Positions 61,501 to 64,000 of a stretch of DNA of 64,000 bases are shown piece by piece. The notes under the pieces are model-generated. The model was not told the DNA's origin. It was given only the letters and a program-made list of their open reading frames with translations, and ran no database searches. The DNA lies in assembly GCA_021292105.1 (NCBI GenBank), contig CM037874.1, forward strand, positions 12,563,115 through 12,627,114. Direction: 5' to 3'. Source of the stretch: Anadara kagoshimensis. Its lineage: Eukaryota; Mollusca; Bivalvia; Arcoida; Arcidae. Both the position numbers and the translations under genes were made by a program. The first letter of the stretch is position 1, and each line of letters starts with the position of its first letter.

Positions 61501-63378
61501 TAATCATGTTAATTCTTATCCAGTTTACTCCTCCCACACTACTGAACAGAGAAGGACATATTATTGACTAGAGCTGTAGGTTTTGTTTCCCTTTCAATGA
61601 CAATATGAAAAATGGAATTTTGCCGGTGAAGTTTTATGGGAAATTTTATAAGAGCATTAGCACAAACACATACTTTTTTCTTTGCCCTAATCCACCTTTG
61701 TTACTTGTCATCTAGTTTATTATTAAAGAAGCCATTCCTTCTATGTTTTTCTTTGTAAATCAGTTGAATCGATTCATCACAATTTACATGTTAGTGCTTC
61801 ACATTTGTTTTTTTCACAATACACCACAACACAAAACTTTTCATTTTCAATATTTTTTATCATTCTAAATTCATAATTCAAAGTGTCATAATGATACAAA
61901 TGAAATGATCTCTTCACCTTTGTTTGAAGAAAGCAACACCTAATGGTGAAATTAAGTATATTCAATATTTTTTATTTATTAATTTACAGAAATACTACTA
62001 TGCAGAGGCACAAACAACTCACTCAACCTATCCTGATGGTTTAGAAATATTACAGTTTCCAAAGTAAGTTACATCTAATTTCATTTCACTTTATATTGCC
62101 TCAGGGATCAAGTGTTCTAAACCACTTTGCTATAGACTTATTTCCAGAATTTTGAATTTGTAAAAACAGCAATTCATATTTTTATTCTTATGCAAAATAA
62201 GGCTATTGTTGTATTTACTTCTTAGAATTCAAGTCCAAGTCAATTATAAACATGAATATTATGTTTATGTAAATAAAATTTGATCTAAAATGTGAGATGT
62301 ATCTTAAAGTTATATGCAAATGTGTTGGCAAGAGGTTGATATGTGACTGGATATAACTTTCTTAATATTATTCCCTACAGGGAAAATCCATTTGAAAATG
62401 ACAATATAAAGTAAGCTCTTTGTCAATATTTCGGCTTTACAGCCTTTATCAAGACACTGATAAATTTTGTGACTGGATAGCTTGGTTGATAGACCATCCT
62501 GCTAGTATTAGGAAGGTTACAGGAACAAATCCTAGTTTGGTCACTGAATTTTTCCCATTTCTGTAACATGATGATACCGTTTAGATAGTTATTTTCTTTT
62601 TTATTCCTTCTCAAATGTCTTCTATATTATAGTAATCAGGTGGAAAAACATTATCCTGACGGAACAAAAGAAATCACATTTCCTGATCAAACAATCAAAT
62701 ATTTATTTCCAAATGGCTCGGAGGAGAGTATATTTCCAGATGGAACAGTTATCCGAATTGACAAAGCTGGAGACAAAACCATGGAGTTCCCTAATGGTCA
62801 GAGAGAAATACATACACAGGAATACAAGGTAATTAGTGTTTGTAAAATGAGATGTCTTGTTGAGAAGCACATTTTGGAGTCACAGGAAAATTTATTAGTA
62901 TTACTGTACAGGGTTTTTCTTGGTGAAAGATTGAAAATTTAGCCTGGGATTTCTGCCTCTTTAACTCTGCCACTTCACTTATCGTCACACTATGCAAAAT
63001 CTATGCTGAAGTCTCTTCATAAGCCTCCCTTGATTTATTGCCAAACCTCTTTATGCATGCCAAAATTTGTCTGAACAATTGGTGGGCATAAATCGAGGTT
63101 TCACTGTAAAATTTGATCTCTTGTTTAAAAACACTTTCTGGATTTACATGTCAATTAATTAGTATGTAGCTATAAGTATTATTCACTTCTCGCTGATGGA
63201 CTCGTGTATACATGCATACATACTCACGGTAACCTTGCCTATTTTTCAGAGGCGAGAATACCCAGATGGCACGGTGAAGACAGTGTACCCAGACGGTAGA
63301 CAGGAAACACGATATTCAAATGGTAGAATACGAGTCAAAGATCGTGATGGTAATATAATTATTGACAGACGATGTTAG
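36041..63378 (+). CDS. CENPJ: Centromere protein J / CPAP (SAS-4), 24 coding exons, 1659 aa
   Basis: Centriolar scaffold that links tubulin and the STIL/SAS-6 cartwheel and sets centriole length (known for the family). Coding exons: 36113-36452, 37149-37346, 39273-39436, 40426-40671, 41683-42015, 42831-42879, 44425-44480, 45043-45249, 48865-49275, 49738-49872, 52167-52237, 52764-53751, 55025-55180, 55402-55505, 56795-56888, 57383-57559, 58230-58368, 59640-60030, 60550-60700, 61107-61247, 61990-62063, 62381-62410, 62633-62828, 63250-63378. All have GT-AG borders and agreeing phases. Domains: Gln-rich coiled coil (~aa 120-175); PN2-3 tubulin-binding motif with [15 protein letters not shown] (~480-497); [18 protein letters not shown] (~677-694); acidic Ser-rich middle (~750-1060); coiled coil (~1085-1245); TCP10/G-box with repeated YPDG/FPNG strands (~1471-1656). 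The human protein is 1338 aa, so this one is longer, mainly through the acidic regions. An in-frame TAG precedes the chosen ATG; 36041-36112 is 5' UTR. Confidence 0.96.
36113..36452 (+). CDS. CENPJ: CENPJ exon 1 (aa 1-114)
   Basis: Starts [15 protein letters not shown]. Non-coding exon sequence from the acceptor at 36040 leads in. Donor G|GTTAGT, phase 1. Polar N-terminal region with no known domain. Confidence 0.88.
37149..37346 (+). CDS. CENPJ: CENPJ exon 2 (aa 114-180), Gln-rich coiled coil
   Basis: Acceptor TTTTTGTACACAG, donor GGG|GTATGA. Encodes [20 protein letters not shown] and further Gln/Leu heptads ending LAKQRQNKW, equivalent to the N-terminal coiled coil of vertebrate CPAP. Confidence 0.92.
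37375..37560 (+). repeat. Dispersed repeat, two direct copies, CENPJ intron 2
   Basis: 'ccacaatcccaaagcaaagt' occurs twice, followed by 'agaagtgaggctgggtgctc'. Same family as 11085-11235 and 60130-60260. Confidence 0.7.
37700..37865 (+). mobile_element. tRNA-derived SINE copy, CENPJ intron 2
   Basis: 'gtagccaaatggtccaaag' (head) and 'tctccaccatcccatgactg' (tail) match the family at 43730-44335 (+) and 10535-10905 (-). Confidence 0.6.
38037..38344. mobile_element. MITE (AGGCC..A-run..ATATGTGTGTTTCC ends), ~306 bp
   Basis: Left 'aggcctaaaaaaaatatgtg' and 'tgtttccgctaac' pair with right 'gttaggggaaacacacat' and 'ttttttttggcct'. AT-rich interior without coding. Confidence 0.75.
38717..39181. 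mobile_element. CTAGGTTTCCA MITE split by a SINE
   Basis: Ends CTATGTTTCCATTCC and TGGAAACCTAG with TACTTG on both sides (38711-38716 and 39182-39187). The copy matches 27888-28059 except for the 284 bp SINE at 38823-39106. Confidence 0.85.
38823..39106 (+). mobile_element. tRNA-derived SINE with conserved central domain
   Basis: The tRNA-like head has A box GGCCTAGTGGTTAAGG and B box GGGTTCAATCCC. The body includes 'cctgcgatggaccggcgtcc', a sequence type shared by several metazoan SINE families, then 'gggataagctccggcctgat'. ACTTTAA flanks both ends. It interrupts the MITE, so it is younger. Confidence 0.85.
39273..39436 (+). CDS. CENPJ: CENPJ exon 3 (aa 180-234)
   Basis: Acceptor GATGATCAG, donor ACACAG|GTAAAT, phase 0 at the end. 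Low-complexity Pro/Ser/Thr linker ([20 protein letters not shown]). A (CT)n microsatellite follows 20 bp into the intron. Confidence 0.88.
39457..39496. repeat. (CT)n microsatellite close to a splice donor
   Basis: About 20 CT units lying 20 bp inside CENPJ intron 3. Confidence 0.95.
40193..40372. mobile_element. CAGTC..GACTG MITE, diverged copy, CENPJ intron 3
   Basis: 'aactctgtataagtgccacc' and 'ctttatagacaggttttact' keep the family order seen in 45300-45481. Confidence 0.6.
40426..40671 (+). CDS. CENPJ: CENPJ exon 4 (aa 235-316)
   Basis: Acceptor TTTTAACAG, donor TTT|GTAGGT, 246 nt, phase 0. Acidic linker ([20 protein letters not shown]) ending in a basic patch [16 protein letters not shown]. 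Confidence 0.9.
40891..41036. repeat. 73 bp unit in two tandem copies, CENPJ intron 4
   Basis: 'aaccaaaaagaacatttttt' and 'aaagaccacttgtctatatc' repeated once, inside sequence related to the CAGTC..GACTG MITE. Confidence 0.85.
41683..42015 (+). CDS. CENPJ: CENPJ exon 5 (aa 317-427), acidic tract
   Basis: Acceptor TTCATTCTGTAG, donor AAG|GTAACA, phase 0. About 40 residues of almost pure Asp/Glu follow [21 protein letters not shown]-repeat coding probably makes this segment length-variable. Confidence 0.92.
42149..42353. mobile_element. TCGCCAGCCATGCC-type MITE, CENPJ intron 5
   Basis: 'aagggtcggcatgcttgaat' and 'gatggtggccagtcgaaaca' match the copy at 56244-56433. Confidence 0.65.
42361..42690 (+). 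mobile_element. tRNA-derived SINE copy, CENPJ intron 5
   Basis: Diverged head 'gtggctcagtgttagaatg'; body 'gctctgagtgtgcattcg' and 'gaccataaaacacactgg'; tail 'gatgttaaacaacatt'. Same family as 12040-12420 (-) and 15300-15600. Confidence 0.75.
42831..42879 (+). CDS. CENPJ: CENPJ exon 6 (aa 428-444)
   Basis: Short exon, [16 protein letters not shown]. Acceptor TGTTTTTTAG, donor G|GTATGT, phase 1. Confidence 0.9.
42905..43200 (+). repeat. Dispersed repeat ('cagttttctcagcaactact'), CENPJ intron 6
   Basis: Opens 'tatacccca', runs through 'ttctcagcaactactaga' and closes 'gcatagtagctcacagattt'. The same order is found at 51690-52125 (nearly doubled) and 59130-59430, all in CENPJ introns and in the same direction. 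Confidence 0.75.
43300..43600 (+). mobile_element. tRNA-derived SINE copy, CENPJ intron 6
   Basis: 'aatagctcaggtgctagagt' (A-box-like) and 'gtcataggttaaacctcggt' (B-box-like) followed by 'aaatgaaagtcactgggtcc'. The last block also occurs in both arms of 45539-47894. Confidence 0.6.
43730..44335 (+). mobile_element. SINE head plus three tandem tail copies, CENPJ intron 6
   Basis: Head 'gttggccgagaagtctaag' and B-box-like 'ctaggtttgaatcaatc', then three body/tail copies, each with 'tcctccaccattcctgaatt' or a close variant near 43900, 44060 and 44250. Two copies lack the head, so tandem duplication after insertion is likely. Confidence 0.7.
44425..44480 (+). CDS. CENPJ: CENPJ exon 7 (aa 444-462), start of PN2-3
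   Basis: [19 protein letters not shown], the conserved helix that opens the tubulin-binding PN2-3 region. Acceptor TTATACAG, donor AAG|GTTAGT. Confidence 0.94.
45043..45249 (+). CDS. CENPJ: CENPJ exon 8 (aa 463-531), PN2-3 core
   Basis: [17 protein letters not shown] matches the KR-FL-(K/R)(K/R)G-GL-RF signature of the PN2-3 domain, which caps beta-tubulin in studied homologues. Donor AAG|GTTGGT is weak. The following 3.6 kb intron holds a MITE and the 2.36 kb fold-back element. Confidence 0.95.
45300..45481. mobile_element. Complete CAGTC..GACTG MITE, CENPJ intron 8
   Basis: Starts TA-CAGTCCAACCTGCC and ends GACAGGTTTTACTG-TA with a TA duplication. It is in the opposite orientation to 26760-26939. 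Confidence 0.75.
45539..47894. mobile_element. Fold-back element with ~0.9-1.0 kb inverted arms
   Basis: The outer ends TGTAACAACTCCTAATGAAG and its inverse are flanked by the 6-bp duplication ATGGTG (45533-45538 and 47895-47900). The arms (about 45539-46550 and 46996-47894) match inversely along their length: terminal 'cctaatgaagtcc' subrepeats, 'acgaggagactttttgat', 'gtccgtccgtccg', (GATT)n, the 'atcaccagctatag' repeat, and an (ATTT)n run. The ~450 bp spacer carries one more inverted pair of 'cttcattaggcg'. The 154-residue frame at 46215-46679 is formed by arm repeats, not by a gene. No transposase is present. Confidence 0.88.
48865..49275 (+). CDS. CENPJ: CENPJ exon 9 (aa 532-668)
   Basis: Lys/Ser-rich, basic linker ([20 protein letters not shown]), probably the microtubule-binding basic region. 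Ends [16 protein letters not shown] at donor GAG|GTAATC. An internal repeat is visible: '[18 protein letters not shown]' and '[18 protein letters not shown]'. Confidence 0.93.
49738..49872 (+). CDS. CENPJ: CENPJ exon 10 (aa 669-713)
   Basis: [20 protein letters not shown] followed by [15 protein letters not shown], a short block conserved in CPAP. Acceptor TATTTAG, donor CAG|GTAAAA. Confidence 0.93.
50049..50223. mobile_element. CTAGGTTTCCA MITE copy, CENPJ intron 10
   Basis: 'ctgtgtttctattcctggta' to 'cttgtggaaacctag', about 80% like the copies at 27888 and 38717, so older. Confidence 0.75.
50711..51673. mobile_element. TIR element (AAAAGAGGTATGGCGG ends), 963 bp, CENPJ intron 10
   Basis: A perfect 23 bp inverted pair: AAAAGAGGTATGGCGGGTTT(GAT) at 50711-50733 and its complement at 51651-51673. 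No target duplication is obvious. The interior holds a tRNA-like SINE head (51145-51215). No coding frame is seen. Confidence 0.65.
51145..51215 (+). mobile_element. tRNA-like SINE head
   Basis: 'gtggttagctcagttggtag' and 'catgggttcaaataccaccc' give A and B boxes in the order of a tRNA. The anticodon arm does not pair well and there is no clean acceptor stem, so it is a SINE relic rather than a tRNA gene. Confidence 0.5.
51690..52125 (+). repeat. Dispersed repeat, near-doubled copy, CENPJ intron 10
   Basis: 'cactactaaagac'-type blocks twice (near 51775 and 51925) with 'atactgcaagtaccgattt' after each, then 'agtgagcagtagctcacaga'. Confidence 0.7.
52167..52237 (+). CDS. CENPJ: CENPJ exon 11 (aa 714-737)
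   Basis: [20 protein letters not shown], then KKI. Acceptor TTTTTTTCAG, donor GA|GTATGT, phase 2. Confidence 0.9.
52764..53751 (+). CDS. CENPJ: CENPJ exon 12 (aa 737-1066), long acidic Ser-rich exon
   Basis: 988 nt in one frame joined through split GAT. Two acidic/Ser tracts ([38 protein letters not shown]), a central [20 protein letters not shown] helix and an [16 protein letters not shown] block. Probably disordered. Ends [10 protein letters not shown] at CAG|GTAATA. Confidence 0.94.
53885..54325. mobile_element. MITE-like repeat with inverted 'atttctgatagg' ends
   Basis: 'atattacatttctgataggg' near 53887 is inverted as 'cctatcagaaatgtaatatt' near 53975, and 'gtgacagtccatattgtcac' lies in the loop. 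Sequence to about 54320 has 'cgtaatgtcaccttgtgac'-like parts of the same family. Confidence 0.55.
55025..55180 (+). CDS. CENPJ: CENPJ exon 13 (aa 1067-1118), coiled coil
   Basis: [20 protein letters not shown] starts the central coiled coil with regular Leu/Ile/Phe heptads. Acceptor TATTATACAG, donor GAG|GTATCA. Confidence 0.94.
55402..55505 (+). CDS. CENPJ: CENPJ exon 14 (aa 1119-1153), coiled coil
   Basis: [20 protein letters not shown]. Acceptor TTTATTTTAG, donor AA|GTAATT, phase 2. Confidence 0.93.
55996..56187. repeat. 96 bp unit in two tandem copies, CENPJ intron 14
   Basis: 'cagtttgctataattgagaa' to 'ccacaagcaggtacctc' repeated once with one mismatch. It does not touch a splice site. 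Confidence 0.9.
56244..56433. mobile_element. TCGCCAGCCATGCC MITE, best copy, ~190 bp
   Basis: Inverted ends ATCGCCAGCCATGCC and GGCATGGCTGGCGAT are perfect. Inner 'tgacgtcactgacactag' is partly palindromic. Other copies: 42149-42353 and 24684-24840. Confidence 0.8.
56795..56888 (+). CDS. CENPJ: CENPJ exon 15 (aa 1153-1184), conserved coiled-coil block
   Basis: [20 protein letters not shown], then [11 protein letters not shown]; the 'FEKY..A....PDKKEREEI' block is a strong CPAP signature. Donor CAG|GTGAGT. Confidence 0.95.
57045..57190. mobile_element. CAGTC..GACTG MITE fragment, CENPJ intron 15
   Basis: 'ggatcacctgcttttagagg' and 'ctctatataagggtatcctg' keep family blocks; ends are eroded. 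Confidence 0.55.
57383..57559 (+). CDS. CENPJ: CENPJ exon 16 (aa 1185-1243), coiled coil
   Basis: [20 protein letters not shown], then [20 protein letters not shown]. Acceptor TTTGTAG, donor AAA|GTAAAT. End of the coiled coil. Confidence 0.95.
58230..58368 (+). CDS. CENPJ: CENPJ exon 17 (aa 1244-1290)
   Basis: Gln-rich linker ([20 protein letters not shown]) after the coiled coil, ending [10 protein letters not shown]. Donor G|GTACAT, phase 1. Confidence 0.88.
58420..58565 (+). repeat. Dispersed repeat, CENPJ intron 17
   Basis: 'attgtaagcatttcctgtag' to 'agtctcatccaaaagact' matches 13725-13850. Confidence 0.6.
59130..59430 (+). repeat. Dispersed repeat copy, CENPJ intron 17
   Basis: 'cagttttctcagcaactact' to 'gtgcagtagctcacagattt', third copy of the family at 42905 and 51690. 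Confidence 0.7.
59640..60030 (+). CDS. CENPJ: CENPJ exon 18 (aa 1290-1420), disordered linker
   Basis: Asn/Ser/Pro/Gln-rich ([20 protein letters not shown]), no domain. Acceptor TTATCGCAG, donor GA|GTACGT, phase 2. Confidence 0.9.
60130..60500. repeat. Two dispersed repeats in CENPJ intron 18
   Basis: 60130-60260 carries 'caatcacaaagcaaagtaaa' and 'aacatgtgaacttcc' (family of 11085). 60360-60500 carries 'cagttctgggatggtgaag' and 'actgacaaactttttcacac', the - strand SINE tail family of 10535-10905. Confidence 0.65.
60550..60700 (+). CDS. CENPJ: CENPJ exon 19 (aa 1420-1470)
   Basis: [20 protein letters not shown] then [20 protein letters not shown], leading into the G-box. Acceptor CCTTTTAG, donor AAG|GTAGAG. 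Confidence 0.9.
60720..60870 (+). mobile_element. tRNA-derived SINE copy, CENPJ intron 19
   Basis: 'acttggtagagtgctcgctt' and 'gtcatgtgttcgaaccctgg' are A- and B-box blocks; 'tttagaaatgacacttgcta' continues the body as at 43300-43600. Confidence 0.7.
61107..61247 (+). CDS. CENPJ: CENPJ exon 20 (aa 1471-1517), G-box start
   Basis: [20 protein letters not shown] then [20 protein letters not shown] and MMPDQTV, the first strands of the TCP10/G-box beta sheet that binds STIL in vertebrates. Donor GTC|GTATGT. The exon end and donor are duplicated 54 bp downstream. Confidence 0.96.
61241..61346. repeat. 54 bp tandem duplication over the exon 20 splice donor
   Basis: The unit AACAGTC|GTATGTATCTAG... 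starts 7 nt before the exon end and is repeated at 61295 with one mismatch in the first 50 bp. The second GTATGT is at 61302. Each copy holds the perfect palindrome ATCATGTTATAACATGAT. Use of the second donor would add an in-frame TAG. Confidence 0.92.
61990..62063 (+). CDS. CENPJ: CENPJ exon 21 (aa 1518-1542), G-box
   Basis: [20 protein letters not shown] then LQFP. Acceptor AATTTACAG, donor AA|GTAAGT, phase 2. Confidence 0.95.
62381..62410 (+). CDS. CENPJ: CENPJ microexon 22 (30 nt)
   Basis: Acceptor TTATTCCCTACAG and donor AAA|GTAAGC enclose 30 nt, phase 2 on both sides, adding about ten residues ([10 protein letters not shown]). Without it, exon 21 joins exon 23 as [13 protein letters not shown], the same length as the vertebrate G-box strand pair, so this is probably an optional cassette. 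Confidence 0.7.
62633..62828 (+). CDS. CENPJ: CENPJ exon 23 (aa 1552-1617), G-box core
   Basis: [20 protein letters not shown] then [20 protein letters not shown] and the [16 protein letters not shown] block: successive YPDG/FPNG/FPDG hairpins of the single-layer beta sheet. Acceptor TTATATTATAG, donor AAG|GTAATT. Confidence 0.96.
63250..63378 (+). CDS. CENPJ: CENPJ exon 24 (aa 1618-1659), G-box end and stop
   Basis: [20 protein letters not shown] then [22 protein letters not shown] and TAG. Acceptor TATTTTTCAG. This closely matches the C terminus of vertebrate CPAP. Confidence 0.97.
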   Translation, partial: RREYPDGTVKTVYPDGRQETRYSNGRIRVKDRDGNIIIDRRC

Positions 63379-64000
63379 GCAGGAAATTCAAATGTGGAAA
63401 TCCAAGTCAGATAATTGACGGGCCATGTAAGGAAGGGAACCAGGCACTTTACCGATGGAGTACAAGTCAAAGACATTGACAGAATCCATGTGAAGGCAGC
63501 GTTACAGGTAGTGAGACATTGGCAGAATCCGTGTCTTAAGACTATAAAGGCAGCATTATAGGTAGTGCAAAAACCTATCTGATATTTTGTGGATGCAAGG
63601 CAAGACTCTAATACTATGGACTGAATACCATACAGTATTAAATGTATTGCAGTCCAGTAATTCCTGCGTCAGAACTTCATATTTGTAAAGGTATAACAAG
63701 AAATATTTGGCTCAAAACAAGACCTTTTAGTTGTGCAGAAAAGTTGATCTTACTGAAAACTAGATGAGGACCTTTATCAATGCACAAGGACATTTGTTTC
63801 TGCAGAAAAGTTTATTACTATGGGAACATTAGGACTTTTATTTTTGCAGAAAATCAAATTGTCATGACAAACCAGCAGTCTCCTGATTTAATATCATGTG
63901 TACATGTATGTGATAATATGCAAATCTGTTGCAAACAATTTTGACACTGATGTAAATCCTCATATAGTTTTGTGATAGAGTAAAACCCAGGGTAGTGGCC
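63379..64000 (+). other. CENPJ: CENPJ 3' UTR, unfinished
   Basis: Non-coding sequence after the stop. No AATAAA is visible before the window ends, so the poly(A) site is probably outside. Short 'ggcagaatcc' and 'gtaggcagcattataggtag'-like direct repeats occur near 63480-63565. Confidence 0.5.

Noticed and set aside
1-64000. LTR or virus-like elements
   Set aside because: I looked for paired LTRs and for gag, protease, integrase, capsid or envelope motifs and saw none; the only reverse transcriptase is of LINE type.

Overview
The window looks like a piece of an AT-rich animal genome, most likely a bivalve mollusc. The evidence is spliced genes with long introns, tRNA-derived SINEs whose 3' ends resemble those of bivalve SINEs, Helitron-like and hAT-like DNA elements, and the repeat pair 'aagaggcccatgggcc' ... 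'ctcaggtgagct' that I associate with bivalve genomes (from memory, not from a search). There is no prokaryotic organisation, and I saw no LTR or virus-like element.

Two host genes can be built exon by exon with consistent splice phases. On the + strand, 36041-63378 is CENPJ/CPAP (SAS-4), the centriole assembly protein: 24 coding exons, 4980 nt, 1659 residues. It has an N-terminal Gln-rich coiled coil, the tubulin-binding PN2-3 motif, a long acidic/Ser-rich middle, a central coiled coil and the C-terminal TCP10/G-box beta domain. On the - strand, 29837-23524 is a small gene of four coding exons (300 residues) for a protein I cannot name. The two genes are divergent, head to head, with about 6 kb between their first recognised exons.

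Layout: 1-0.7 kb holds a LINE reverse-transcriptase fragment (-). From 0.97 to 12.4 kb there is a Helitron-like element, a hAT-like element, an element with iterated terminal repeats, palindromes and SINEs. A 71-72 bp tandem array lies at 12.57-13.64 kb. A large composite repeat follows at 14.04-19.43 kb, with two arrays of ~143 bp units. Small tandem and inverted repeats fill 20-23.3 kb. The - strand gene occupies 23.5-29.8 kb and contains two tandem arrays. A 59 bp array with a hAT insertion lies at 30.2-32.8 kb. The inter-gene region with a second hAT lies at 33-36 kb, and CENPJ fills 36-63.4 kb. Its introns are full of SINEs, MITEs and a 2.36 kb fold-back element.

The most unusual signal is a recurring architecture. 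In two introns of the - strand gene and one intron of CENPJ, tandem repeats begin at the 5' splice site, and each unit copies the end of the exon together with the splice donor. In the largest case 21 extra copies sit in the intron, about 20 of them with an intact GTAAGT. A second item is a 30-nt, phase-symmetric microexon inside the CENPJ G-box; skipping it restores the canonical vertebrate-like sequence.
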